Source: an uncultured Ruminococcus sp. (GTDB lineage Bacteria; Bacillota; Clostridia; Oscillospirales; Acutalibacteraceae). From it: a DNA stretch of 64,000 nucleotides. This document shows positions 51,342-59,532 of the stretch, piece after piece; within the stretch, counting starts at the first letter, position 1, and each line of letters begins with the position of its first letter. The notes beneath the pieces were generated by a model that did not search any database, was not told the DNA's origin, and saw only the letters and a list, made by a program, of their open reading frames with translations. Location of the stretch: NCBI GenBank assembly GCA_900539465.1, contig UQCF01000008.1, forward strand, positions 58,111 through 122,110. The letters are read 5' to 3'. Position numbers and translations under genes: made by a program.

Positions 51342-53054
51342 GTGAAAAAGCTAACGACGCGCAAAGAAAAAACTCAAAAAGATAATATTGCGCTCAGGTG
51401 GATTTTTAAGGTGTCCGAAGGCTGCCGAGGTTATGTCTGCGCCTATGCACTGTTAAGCTCCGCCATGGCTTTTTTCGGCGTTATGACGACCTACGGCACA
51501 AAGGGTGTAATCAACGGCGCTAACGGGGGAGATATTGGCCTGCTCAAAAAAAGCGCGGTCTATTTGCTTGCCCTTCTTTTGGTGCAGGTGATTTTAAAGC
51601 TCACCGGGCGCAACCTTTATGAGCGCGCAAGAGCTAAGATTGAAATTAAAATAAAAACACGGGTCTTTGAAACAATTCTTCAAAAAGATTATGCGAGCAT
51701 TTCGCGCTATCACAGCGGCGAGGTGCTCAACCGCCTGACTTCGGATGTAATAATCGTCACAGACGGCGTTATAAATCTTGTGCCGAATGTGTTTTCGCTT
51801 TTTACAAGGCTTATAATGGCAATGATAATTATGATAACTCTCGACCCGCTGTTTGCCGTGATTTTTGCCGCGGCGGGAATTGCTTTAATGGCTTCGTCAA
51901 AAATTTTCAGGTCATATCTGAAGCGGATACACAAAAAAGCGCAGGAAACGGACGGCAAGGTTCGCTCGTTCTTTCAAGAGGCAGTCTCCGAAATTCTCGT
52001 AATCAAGGTTTTTAACGCATATGAGCAGGTCAAAAACAAGGCGCGCACGCTTATGAAAGATAACTACGATGTGAGAATGAAGCGCGCAACGGTCAGCATT
52101 TTTGCCAACAGCGGCATACAGTTTGCTTTTAGCTTCGGCTATTTATTCGCTATGGTCTGGGGCGGCTTCAGAGTTTATCAGGGTATTATAGACATAGGCG
52201 AGCTGACGGCGATACTTCAGCTTGTCAATCAAATTCAAAGCCCGATAGCGAGCCTTTCAAGCGTATTGCCGACATATTATTCGGTTATCGCATCTGCCGA
52301 GCGGCTTATGGATTTTGAAAAGCTCCCGGATGAGTTCGATACTCAAAACGATATAGATAACGTCGCCGAATTTTATAATAATTTTGACGGTATTTTAATT
52401 GACGGCGTATCGTTTAAATATGACAGAGACTCGGTTCTCGAAAACGCTTCTGCATTTATAAAAAAGGGCGATTTCGTTGCCGTTACGGGTATTTCGGGTA
52501 TAGGCAAAAGCACTTTGTTTAAAATGATACTCGGCGTTATTTACCCCGACAGCGGCAAAATCGTTATCAAGTCAAAAAATGAAGAGAGACTTGCCGACAG
52601 GGCAACAAGAAGTCTTTTTGCCTATGTTCCGCAGGGCAATCTTTTGCTCTCGGGTACAATATACGAAAATATCTGCTTTATGGCAGAGGGCAAAAGCGAA
52701 GAAGATATAAAACGCGCGATTGAGCTCAGCTGCGCAGATGAATTTGTTTATGATTTGCCGCAGGGGCTTAACACCGTGATAGGCGAGAGGGGACTCGGAC
52801 TTTCGGAGGGTCAGGTTCAACGCCTTGCAATAGCGAGAGCGATACTTTTTGATTCACCCATACTTTTGCTTGACGAGGCGACGTCGGCACTGGACGAAAA
52901 AACAGAAGAGAGACTTCTTCGCAACCTCAAAAAATTAAACGGCAAAACTCTTATGATTATAACGCACAAAAAAGCCGCGCTCGGCGTTTGCGAAAAAGAG
53001 CTGATAATCGAAGATAAAAAAATAAGCCTTATAAAAACGGAGGACAGAATATGA
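51342..53054 (+). CDS. ABC exporter (fused permease and ATPase)
   Basis: A 570-aa half-transporter. About six membrane helices fill residues 30-310. The nucleotide-binding domain follows: Walker A GISGIGKST (383-391), Q-loop VPQGNLL (Gln431), signature LSEGQ (487-491) and Walker B ILLLDE (507-512). There is no N-terminal C39 peptidase domain, so any leader must be cut by another enzyme; the S26-like peptidase two genes on is a candidate (inference). Start GTG at 51342, 12 bp after the kinase. Similar exporters carry lipids or peptides. Confidence 0.93.
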   Translation: MKKLTTRKEKTQKDNIALRWIFKVSEGCRGYVCAYALLSSAMAFFGVMTTYGTKGVINGANGGDIGLLKKSAVYLLALLLVQVILKLTGRNLYERARAKIEIKIKTRVFETILQKDYASISRYHSGEVLNRLTSDVIIVTDGVINLVPNVFSLFTRLIMAMIIMITLDPLFAVIFAAAGIALMASSKIFRSYLKRIHKKAQETDGKVRSFFQEAVSEILVIKVFNAYEQVKNKARTLMKDNYDVRMKRATVSIFANSGIQFAFSFGYLFAMVWGGFRVYQGIIDIGELTAILQLVNQIQSPIASLSSVLPTYYSVIASAERLMDFEKLPDEFDTQNDIDNVAEFYNNFDGILIDGVSFKYDRDSVLENASAFIKKGDFVAVTGISGIGKSTLFKMILGVIYPDSGKIVIKSKNEERLADRATRSLFAYVPQGNLLLSGTIYENICFMAEGKSEEDIKRAIELSCADEFVYDLPQGLNTVIGERGLGLSEGQVQRLAIARAILFDSPILLLDEATSALDEKTEERLLRNLKKLNGKTLMIITHKKAALGVCEKELIIEDKKISLIKTEDRI

Positions 53055-53308
53055 AGATAAAGCCCGAATATAAACTCAGAAAAATCGGCGGCACAAACAT
53101 AGTCGTTTCAACCGCAGGTATGGATTTTCAGGGGATAATCACCGTAAACGACACGGCGGAATTTATTTGGAGAAAGCTCGAAAACGGCATGGAAGAAAAT
53201 GAAATAATTTCTGCCTTGGCGTCGGAGTGCGGTGTTAAAGAGAAAGATATAGAAGACGACGTAAAAGAATTTATTTCTACGCTTAAAGGGGCGGGAATCG
53301 TTGAGTGA
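53051..53308 (+). CDS. PqqD-family protein (peptide-recognition element)
   Basis: An 85-aa stand-alone PqqD domain: KLRKIGGTNIVVSTAG, then ITVNDTAEFIWRKLENGM, EENEIISALASECGV and DDVKEFISTLKGAGIV. PqqD-like RRE domains bind leader peptides and present them to modifying enzymes. No radical SAM enzyme, cyclodehydratase or lasso cyclase is next to it. It overlaps the ABC gene by 4 bp and the peptidase gene by 8 bp, so all are cotranslated. Confidence 0.92.
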   Translation: MKIKPEYKLRKIGGTNIVVSTAGMDFQGIITVNDTAEFIWRKLENGMEENEIISALASECGVKEKDIEDDVKEFISTLKGAGIVE

Positions 53309-53759
53309 CAACATATTAAATCTTGACGAGATGGACGATATAATTTCGTCCGTCATAAAAAACGACGGAAAGGTTTCTATCATCGCAAGCGGCGTCAGTA
53401 TGGAGCCTTTTATAAAAAACAAAAAGGACGTTGTTACGCTTGTGGAAGCGGGGCGCAAGCTTAGAAAGGGCGATGTGCCGCTTTATAGGCGCGGCAACGG
53501 CAAGGTCGTGCTGCACAGGGTTATAGGCGAAGACAAAAACGGCTATATCATGCGCGGCGACAATCAGTGGACGAACGAATACGGAATAAAAGACGAAAAT
53601 ATTTTAGCCTTGCTTTATTCCGTAAAAAAAGGCAGCAGAGAGTTTAAAAAAGACAGTGCCTTTTGTCGCCTGTATGAATTTTTTTTGCCTTTGATAAGGC
53701 TTGTGAAAAAGAGTAAAAATTTTATTATAATCAGAGCAAAACGGTTAAGGAGATCTTAA
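53301..53759 (+). CDS. S24/S26-like (SipW-type) peptidase without N-terminal anchor
   Basis: A 152-aa protein with a signal-peptidase-like core: IIASGVSMEPFI, with catalytic Ser33 in SGVSM, RKGDVPLYRR and VVLHRVIGED, where His72 takes the place of the bacterial Lys, as in SipW and eukaryotic enzymes; then IMRGDNQWTNE. Unlike signal peptidases it lacks an N-terminal membrane helix; only a short hydrophobic patch near residues 127-145 could touch membrane. Start TTG at 53301. It may cleave the peptide handled by PqqD and the ABC exporter (inference). Confidence 0.85.
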   Translation: MSDNILNLDEMDDIISSVIKNDGKVSIIASGVSMEPFIKNKKDVVTLVEAGRKLRKGDVPLYRRGNGKVVLHRVIGEDKNGYIMRGDNQWTNEYGIKDENILALLYSVKKGSREFKKDSAFCRLYEFFLPLIRLVKKSKNFIIIRAKRLRRS

Positions 53760-53760
53760 A

Positions 53761-55365
53761 ATGATAAGCACAGTTAACGTAGGTTTACAATACGGCGGCA
53801 GAGAGCTTTTTAAAAATGTCGATATGACATTCACAAAAGGCAACTGCTACGGACTCATAGGCGCGAACGGAGCGGGTAAGTCTACTTTTTTAAAGATCCT
53901 TTCGGGTGAGATTGAACCGAATAAAGGCGAGGTCGTCTACACACCCGGCGAGAGACTTTCGGTTTTAAAACAGGACCACTTCGAGTTTGACGAGTACACG
54001 GTTATTCGCACGGTGCTCATGGGCAATGCCGAGCTTTGCAAGGTTATGGACGAGCGCGAAGAGCTTTATTCAAAATCGGAGCTTACGGAAGAAGAGGGCA
54101 TAAGAGTTTGCGAAATAGAAGATGAATTTGCAGAGATGGGCGGTTACAGCGCAGAGAGCGACGCCGAAATTCTGCTTAACGGTCTCGGAATAACAAACGA
54201 GTTCCACTATATGCAAATGAGCGAGCTTGCGGGTGAAATGAAGGTCAAGGTGCTTCTTGCACAGGCTCTTTTCGGCAATCCGCAAATTCTTTTGATGGAC
54301 GAGCCCACGAACCACCTTGATATAGACGCTATCCGCTGGCTTGAGGAGTTTTTGATTGACCTTGACAGCACCGTTATAGTTGTTTCGCATGACCGTCACT
54401 TCTTAAACAAGGTCTGCACGCATATTGTTGATATTGACTTCGGCAAGATAACCATGTATGTCGGCAACTACGACTTTTGGTATGAATACACGCAAATGGC
54501 ACAGCGCCAGCTCAGAGAGCAAAACAAAAAGGCAGAGGCCAAGAAAAAAGAGCTTCAGGAATTTATTGCGCGCTTCAGTGCGAACGCATCAAAATCAAAG
54601 CAGGCAACAAGCCGCAAAAAGCTGCTTGATAACCTTGTTATTGAGGATATTCCCGTGTCGTCAAGACGTTTCCCCTATGTTGACTTTAAGCCGGACAGAG
54701 AGGCGGGCAACGATATGCTCACCGTCAGCGGCATATCAAAAACAATAGGCGAGCGCAAGGTGCTTGATAATGTCAGCTTCACAATAAAGCCGAGAGAAAA
54801 GGTGGCTTTTGTCGGAACGGACAGCCTTGCCAAAACAACGCTTTTTCAAATTCTTATGGGCGAAATCGAGCCGGACGAGGGCGAGTTCAAGTGGGGAGTT
54901 ACAACGTCGCAGTCATATTTTCCGAGTGACAACTCAGAGTTCTTTGACGGCTGTGAAGATTCTTTGATTGACTGGCTGAGAAGGTACTCAAATCTTATTT
55001 TTGAGTCCGATGTCAGAGGCTGGCTCGGCAGAATGATGTTCTCGGGTGAGGAGGCAACCAAAAAAGCAAAGGTGCTCTCGGGCGGCGAGCGCGTGCGCTG
55101 TATGCTTTGCAAAATGATGCTCTCGGGTGCTAACGTGCTTATTTTTGACGAGCCGACAAACCATCTTGACCTTGAATCCATAGCCTCTCTCAACAACGGA
55201 ATAATCAAGTTCCCCGAGACCGTGCTTTTTACTTCTCACGACCATCAGTTTGTTCAGACAATCGCGAACAGAATAATCGACGTGACACCCGGCAGCTTTT
55301 ATGATAAAGAAATCAGCTTTGACGAATATCTTGACGAGATGGCCGAGGCTAAAGAAACCGAATAA
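53761..55365 (+). CDS. ABC-F family ATPase (YbiT-like)
   Basis: A 534-aa soluble protein with two ABC ATPase domains and a linker, no membrane helices. Site 1: GANGAGKSTF, signature region SELAGEMKVKVLLAQAL, Walker B ILLMDEPTNHLD. Site 2: Walker A is atypical, GTDSLAKTTL, signature LSGGERVRCMLCKMML, Walker B LIFDEPTNHLD. The class acts on translating ribosomes; no resistance role is implied. It begins right after the peptidase gene with AAGGAG, but its housekeeping type suggests it may simply neighbour the cluster. Confidence 0.93.
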   Translation: MISTVNVGLQYGGRELFKNVDMTFTKGNCYGLIGANGAGKSTFLKILSGEIEPNKGEVVYTPGERLSVLKQDHFEFDEYTVIRTVLMGNAELCKVMDEREELYSKSELTEEEGIRVCEIEDEFAEMGGYSAESDAEILLNGLGITNEFHYMQMSELAGEMKVKVLLAQALFGNPQILLMDEPTNHLDIDAIRWLEEFLIDLDSTVIVVSHDRHFLNKVCTHIVDIDFGKITMYVGNYDFWYEYTQMAQRQLREQNKKAEAKKKELQEFIARFSANASKSKQATSRKKLLDNLVIEDIPVSSRRFPYVDFKPDREAGNDMLTVSGISKTIGERKVLDNVSFTIKPREKVAFVGTDSLAKTTLFQILMGEIEPDEGEFKWGVTTSQSYFPSDNSEFFDGCEDSLIDWLRRYSNLIFESDVRGWLGRMMFSGEEATKKAKVLSGGERVRCMLCKMMLSGANVLIFDEPTNHLDLESIASLNNGIIKFPETVLFTSHDHQFVQTIANRIIDVTPGSFYDKEISFDEYLDEMAEAKETE

Positions 55366-55371
55366 TTTTAT

Positions 55372-55405
55372 CGCAGATGAGAAAATATTCTCGTCTGCGT
55401 TTTTT
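55372..55405 (+). terminator. Terminator after the ABC-F gene
   Basis: A 12-bp stem (CGCAGATGAGAA with TTCTCGTCTGCG, one G-T pair) from 55372 to 55399, then TTTTTT. Confidence 0.92.
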
Positions 55406-55457
55406 CTGCCATATTTCGGACTCTCTCCGCATAGTCTTTTTATGTGGAGGTGACGGC

Positions 55458-56291
55458 ATGGAAATCACAGACACCCAAAAAAGCCCTAAAAAAAATCAAA
55501 AGGGCAGTTCCGATTTTTTTTGTAAAATTATCGCCGTTCAATTTATTGCATGCGCGTTTTTAATAGTTCTGCTCTCTTTGGTCTGCAAACTCAGCCCCGA
55601 CGGATTTAATAATATCAAAACAAAATATGACGGAATAATGGCAAAGGATTTGAGTGTGTCGGAGATATGGAGCTCGGTTAAAGAAGTGGCTTCATATGTT
55701 ATGAAGCCGGTGGATATTAACTCGGTGCAAGAGACAAATGTGAACACTGCCGAAAATTTTGAAGATGAAGATAAAGAAGAACCCACAACGCAAAACACCG
55801 AAGAAGAAAAAACGGAAGAGCCGAAAAAAGAAGAGGACAATAAAGAGGTCGGCAAAGTTGCGGCTGTCATGTCGCTTTTTTCGGATGATTCCGACATATC
55901 GGTGCCGATTAAAGGCAGAATAACATCGCGCTTCGGCTACCGCACCGACCCTATAAGCGGAGAGAATGCTTTGCACTCGGGGCTTGATATTGCCGCCGCA
56001 GAGGGGACGAGCGTGAGAGCGGCATGGGACGGCATAGTGACCAAAACGGGAAAAGACGAAAAAAAGGGTAACTACGTTTGGATGGTGCACAAAAACGGCA
56101 ATGAAACGCTCTATTGCCATTGCTCAAAAATACTTGTGGAAAAAGACGCCGTTATTCGCGCAGGCGAAGCGATTGCACTTTCGGGCAGCACGGGTTACAG
56201 CACCGGACCTCATCTTCATTTTTGCATAAGAGAAAACGGCAAAATGGTTGACCCGCTGAATTATCTGAGCGAAAACGACGGCAGAATATGA
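55458..56291 (+). CDS. M23 peptidase with membrane anchor, SpoIVFA-like context
   Basis: A 277-aa protein with one membrane helix (about residues 22-44), a Glu/Lys/Thr-rich linker (95-135) and a C-terminal LytM/M23 domain. The zinc residues are intact: HSGLD (His173, Asp177) and HLHF (His252, His254), with TLYCHCSK between them, so it is probably an active peptidoglycan endopeptidase or a scaffold. It overlaps an M50 protease by 4 bp; in Bacillus spoIVFA encodes a membrane protein with a LytM-like domain next to spoIVFB. ATG at 55458 has GGAGG; an upstream frame is not needed. Confidence 0.87.
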   Translation: MEITDTQKSPKKNQKGSSDFFCKIIAVQFIACAFLIVLLSLVCKLSPDGFNNIKTKYDGIMAKDLSVSEIWSSVKEVASYVMKPVDINSVQETNVNTAENFEDEDKEEPTTQNTEEEKTEEPKKEEDNKEVGKVAAVMSLFSDDSDISVPIKGRITSRFGYRTDPISGENALHSGLDIAAAEGTSVRAAWDGIVTKTGKDEKKGNYVWMVHKNGNETLYCHCSKILVEKDAVIRAGEAIALSGSTGYSTGPHLHFCIRENGKMVDPLNYLSENDGRI

Positions 56292-56863
56292 TTAAAAAAA
56301 TAAGAGGAGTAACAATAAGTGTCAGCGTGTATTTTGCCGCATTGCTGACATTTCTTTTTGCACTTTTTCCGGGCGGATACGCACCGCTCGGGCTTTTGTG
56401 CTGCGTTTTGCACGAGACGGGGCATTTGATTTTTATAAAGCTTTGCGGCGGCAAAATAAAAGCAATCAATTTCGGTGTTTACGGTATGCGGATTACGCCT
56501 GCGGCAAACCTCAATCTTTCGCCCTTAAAAGAGGCGGCTGTGTGCTTCGGCGGGCCGCTCGTGAATCTTATACTTTTTTCTTTGTCATTTTTAGCGGAAA
56601 GCCGAGCCTTTGCCGCAATAAATCTCGCTATGGCTCTGTTTAATCTTTTGCCGATAGAGTCAACGGACGGCGGCAACATTTTATATAATATTTTGATGTA
56701 TAAAACGGGCGAAGAAAAAGCAAAGGCCGCGCTCAAAATTATGAGTGCGGTCTTTTTATTCTTTATTTATGTTTTGGGATTTATTATACTTTTTAAAACA
56801 AAATATAATTTCACTTTGCTGATTGTCGCCGTTTATCTGACGGCAAGATTTTTACATTCCTGA
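56288..56863 (+). CDS. M50 site-2 protease (SpoIVFB-like)
   Basis: A 191-aa intramembrane zinc metalloprotease. HETGH is at residues 42-46 in a hydrophobic helix and the third ligand is expected at Asp127 in NLLPIESTDGG. There are about five to six helices and no CBS domain. In Bacillus SpoIVFB cleaves pro-sigma-K in the mother cell, held by SpoIVFA. Pairing with an M23 protein here supports a sporulation-type role but does not prove it; no spore gene is otherwise visible. It ends 2 bp before the convergent manA stop, with no terminator seen between them. Confidence 0.87.
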   Translation: MIKKIRGVTISVSVYFAALLTFLFALFPGGYAPLGLLCCVLHETGHLIFIKLCGGKIKAINFGVYGMRITPAANLNLSPLKEAAVCFGGPLVNLILFSLSFLAESRAFAAINLAMALFNLLPIESTDGGNILYNILMYKTGEEKAKAALKIMSAVFLFFIYVLGFIILFKTKYNFTLLIVAVYLTARFLHS

Positions 56864-56865
56864 TG

Positions 56866-57825
56866 TTATATTCTCGTCTCAAGCATATGAGTTTTGCCGA
56901 TTATTTTAAATTCGCCGCTCGATGCAGGGATAAACAGGCTCTCGCCCTTTTTCATGCCGAGTGTTTTTTTGCCGCAGACGACTTCTGCGCTGCCGTCAAG
57001 GCAAAGAAGCGATACAAAAGATTCGTCGCCTGCCTCAGAAACATATTCGCCGTCTGTTTCAACCGAATACATTTTGAAAAGGTCACATTCCGTCAGGTGG
57101 GTGCGTGTGCCGCCGTCCTGTTTTTCAACTGCTCTTTCGCTTGCATTCGGAATGGTCGGGGGGCAAAGCTTTGTGACATCTGCCGCCTTGTCTATGTGAA
57201 GTGCCCTGGGCTTTCCGTCCGCACCTACTCTGCCGTAGTCATAAACACGGTAGGTGGTGTTTGAATTTTGCTGAACCTCAGCCAAAAGAATACCCTTGCA
57301 TATAGCGTGCAGAGTGCCTGATTCTATAAAGAAAAGGTCACCTTTTTTAACCTTGACTTTGTTGACGATATTGAGCATTTCTTCGCTTTGGGCGGCTTTT
57401 TTAAATTCTTCAACACTTACTTCACGGTTAAAGCCGAGAATAAGCTCTGCACCTTCATCGCAGTCAAGAATATACCATGCCTCGGTTTTGCCGTATTCAC
57501 CCTCAACGCGCATTGCATAGTCGTTATCGGGGTGAACCTGAATTGAAAGATTGTTCTTTGCATCTATAAATTTTATAAGTATCGGGAAAAACTCAAACTT
57601 GTTTCCGTTAGTTCCGCAAATTTCTTTGTGATTTTCCCAAACCTGTTCAAGAGTCTGACCCTTGAACTCTCCGTCTTCAACGGTTGAGGGACCTGCGCTG
57701 TGGCAAGAGAGCACCCAAGCCTCTGCGGCGGGGTCTTTGTCGGTCTTTATGCCGTATTCTTCAATAAGACGTCTGCCGCCCCATATGTAGTCGGCAACGC
57801 TCGGTATAAGCTTAAACATTTCCAT
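56866..57825 (-). CDS. manA: Mannose-6-phosphate isomerase, class I
   Basis: A 319-aa type I phosphomannose isomerase (cupin) that interconverts mannose-6-P and fructose-6-P. Zinc ligands are in NNLSIQVHPDND (Gln/His), EAWYILD (Glu) and SGTLHAICKGI (His). AEVQQNSNTTYRVYDYGR is the family signature. Start at 57825 with GGAG eight bases upstream. It has its own promoter at 57860-57888 and is convergent with the M50 gene. Confidence 0.95.
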   Translation of the reverse strand: MEMFKLIPSVADYIWGGRRLIEEYGIKTDKDPAAEAWVLSCHSAGPSTVEDGEFKGQTLEQVWENHKEICGTNGNKFEFFPILIKFIDAKNNLSIQVHPDNDYAMRVEGEYGKTEAWYILDCDEGAELILGFNREVSVEEFKKAAQSEEMLNIVNKVKVKKGDLFFIESGTLHAICKGILLAEVQQNSNTTYRVYDYGRVGADGKPRALHIDKAADVTKLCPPTIPNASERAVEKQDGGTRTHLTECDLFKMYSVETDGEYVSEAGDESFVSLLCLDGSAEVVCGKKTLGMKKGESLFIPASSGEFKIIGKTHMLETRI

Positions 57826-57859
57826 ACATAAGTCTCCAATCAAATAACTTTGCAAAAGT

Positions 57860-57888
57860 ATTTTACGAGACTTTTTAAAAAAAGTAAA
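57860..57888 (-). promoter_or_regulatory. Promoter of manA
   Basis: TTTACT (57888-57883), 17 bp, TAAAAT (57865-57860) on the minus strand, 35 bp before the start codon. Confidence 0.65.
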
Positions 57889-57907
57889 TAGATTTTATTC
57901 AAAAGGC

Positions 57908-57936
57908 TTGACAAATCTTATTTTTATCCCTAAGAT
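57908..57936 (+). promoter_or_regulatory. Promoter of the phage-tail-like/LRR gene
   Basis: TTGACA (57908-57913), 17 bp, TAAGAT (57931-57936), about 60 bp before the start codon. Confidence 0.78.
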
Positions 57937-57998
57937 AATAGCTACGCTATTAAAGAAGAGGCGAAAACACTGCATAGGAGGAGATAAGGAGAAATTTT

Positions 57999-59267
57999 AT
58001 GATAAAACATTGTCTTAACGTATCGGGACAAAAAATTTACGGTACAAACAAGGTTCTGCTTGCATCGGATGCAAACGGAACGGTGGGATTTAAGTTTAAT
58101 TTTGACTCGGAATGGAAAAAGCTTGAAAACAAGGCGGCTGTTTTTCAGCGTCCGGGTGAAGATATGCTCACACTCGTGATAGAGGACTCATTTGTTTTTA
58201 TTCCGTGGGAGATTCTCTCAAAAGCCGAACCGTTCTTTTTGTCGGTTATAGCTTACAGCGGTCAAAAACTGCTCACAACGCAAAAATGCGTTATGGCTGT
58301 GGCTGACAGCGCACTGCCCCTCGGCATGAAGCCGAGCTCGCCGACCGATGACATATTCTCAAAATTTAAAACCGAGACAGAAGAAAAGGTCAGAGCAGAG
58401 TATGACTCAAGGCTTAAAGGTCTTGAAAAGGACCTTGCAAAGTCGAACGAGGAACTCGGGGTGTATAAAGAGACTAACGAGACTCTCAAAGCACAGAATG
58501 AAACTCTTAAAAGCGAAAAAGAAAATCTTTCGGACGAAAATAAAAGCGTTAAACGTGAGCTTACACTCTGCAAGGCGGCAAACTATGTTTTGCAGGAGCG
58601 TGCAAAGCAGGCCGACGCATGGGATGAGTTTTGGGAAAACAGCGAGAATGTGAGCGGTATGTTTAACCTGACGGCAAGCACAAGAGTTTTGGGCAAAAAA
58701 ATTCCGTATCTTAACACTTTAAACATAACCGACGCCTCGTGTATGATAGGCAACGAAAAGCGTGCCGGCTGCAATACGGAAAAAATAAATATGCGCTTTG
58801 ACAAGGTAAAAACCATGGCTTATTTTGCCGCTAACAATCAAACGGTCACCGATATTACGCTTAGCAATATAACAAGTTCGCTTGAGAACATGAATTATGC
58901 GTTTTATAACTGCACAAAGCTTAAAAATATTGACGCGGAGTTTGACATGACAAACACGATTTATGTTTTTTATGCATTCACCGGCTGCAAATCTCTTGAA
59001 GAAATAAGAATAAAAGAGAATACGCTCAAGGTGAACATAGATTTTGGCGTGTGCGAAAATCTGACGCTTGAATCGCTGCTTTCTATTCTCAATTCGCTTT
59101 CGCCGAATGCGGTTAAAAAAACACTTACGCTCAGCAGCTTCAGCAAAATGGTGCTGAGAAACAGCGACTTTAGCTACAACGACGGTGAAAAAACATATTA
59201 CGGCGATGCGGCATATTATTGGGCTGTTATAGACAAGGGCTGGTCGTTCAGCGGCTGGACGGTTTAA
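57999..59267 (+). CDS. Phage-tail-like N-domain, coiled coil and BspA-type leucine-rich repeats
   Basis: A 422-aa protein in three parts. Residues 1-110 (GTVGFKFNFDSEWKKL, KAAVFQRPG, FIPWEIL) resemble the N-terminal domain of receptor-binding or baseplate upper proteins in Clostridial prophages. Residues 115-205 are a long coiled coil rich in Glu/Lys/Asn. Residues 250-365 have BspA-like LRR units (MNYAFYNCTKLKNID, YAFTGCKSLEEIRI). No signal peptide or anchor is seen. No other phage gene surrounds it. The phage link is inferred from sequence appearance. AAGGAG precedes the ATG. Confidence 0.7.
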   Translation: MIKHCLNVSGQKIYGTNKVLLASDANGTVGFKFNFDSEWKKLENKAAVFQRPGEDMLTLVIEDSFVFIPWEILSKAEPFFLSVIAYSGQKLLTTQKCVMAVADSALPLGMKPSSPTDDIFSKFKTETEEKVRAEYDSRLKGLEKDLAKSNEELGVYKETNETLKAQNETLKSEKENLSDENKSVKRELTLCKAANYVLQERAKQADAWDEFWENSENVSGMFNLTASTRVLGKKIPYLNTLNITDASCMIGNEKRAGCNTEKINMRFDKVKTMAYFAANNQTVTDITLSNITSSLENMNYAFYNCTKLKNIDAEFDMTNTIYVFYAFTGCKSLEEIRIKENTLKVNIDFGVCENLTLESLLSILNSLSPNAVKKTLTLSSFSKMVLRNSDFSYNDGEKTYYGDAAYYWAVIDKGWSFSGWTV

Positions 59268-59280
59268 GAGGGGGAGAATT

Positions 59281-59487
59281 ATGGAAAACTTTGTTGTGAA
59301 AGAATTTTGCCGAAAAGGCAAGGTCAGCGCATATTGCCTCATGCCCGATGAGGGATATGTTCTGGTAAGAAGAAGTGACGGATATAAAAGCGAAAATCCG
59401 TTCAGCTTTCCGGCAGATGAAAACGCGCAGAGCGTTATAGATGATTTTTATGCCGAAAAAGCAGAGGATGAACCGCAGCCGCAGTAA
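59281..59487 (+). CDS. Small protein downstream of the tail-like gene
   Basis: A 68-aa protein I do not recognise. It starts MENFVVKEFCRKGKVSAYCL, is acidic at the C-terminus (EKAEDEPQPQ) and has no membrane segment. It begins 13 bp after the tail-like gene behind GGGGGAG and is followed by a terminator, so it belongs to the same two-gene unit. In prophages small ORFs often follow receptor-binding genes; whether that applies here is not known. Confidence 0.75.
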   Translation: MENFVVKEFCRKGKVSAYCLMPDEGYVLVRRSDGYKSENPFSFPADENAQSVIDDFYAEKAEDEPQPQ

Positions 59488-59502
59488 ATTCGGAAAAATT
59501 AA

Positions 59503-59532
59503 GGGCGGGGTCGCAAGACCTCGCCCGTTTGT
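59503..59532 (+). terminator. Terminator after the two-gene unit
   Basis: A perfect-looking 10-bp stem GGGCGGGGTC (59503-59512) with GACCTCGCCC (59517-59526), one G-T pair, loop GCAA, then GTTTGTT. It overlaps the asparaginase stop on the other strand by one base. Confidence 0.85.

Noticed and set aside
50610..53759. Lasso-peptide or lanthipeptide cluster
   Set aside because: No asparagine-synthetase-like cyclase, transglutaminase-like protease, LanM/LanB/LanC or clear precursor peptide is present; only shared accessory parts remain.
53761..55365. Antibiotic-resistance ABC-F protein
   Set aside because: Motifs such as SELAGEMKVKVLLAQAL fit the housekeeping YbiT-like branch rather than the resistance types.
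57999..59487. Prophage remnant
   Set aside because: No capsid, terminase, tail, lysis or integrase gene lies nearby, and the unit has its own promoter and terminator.
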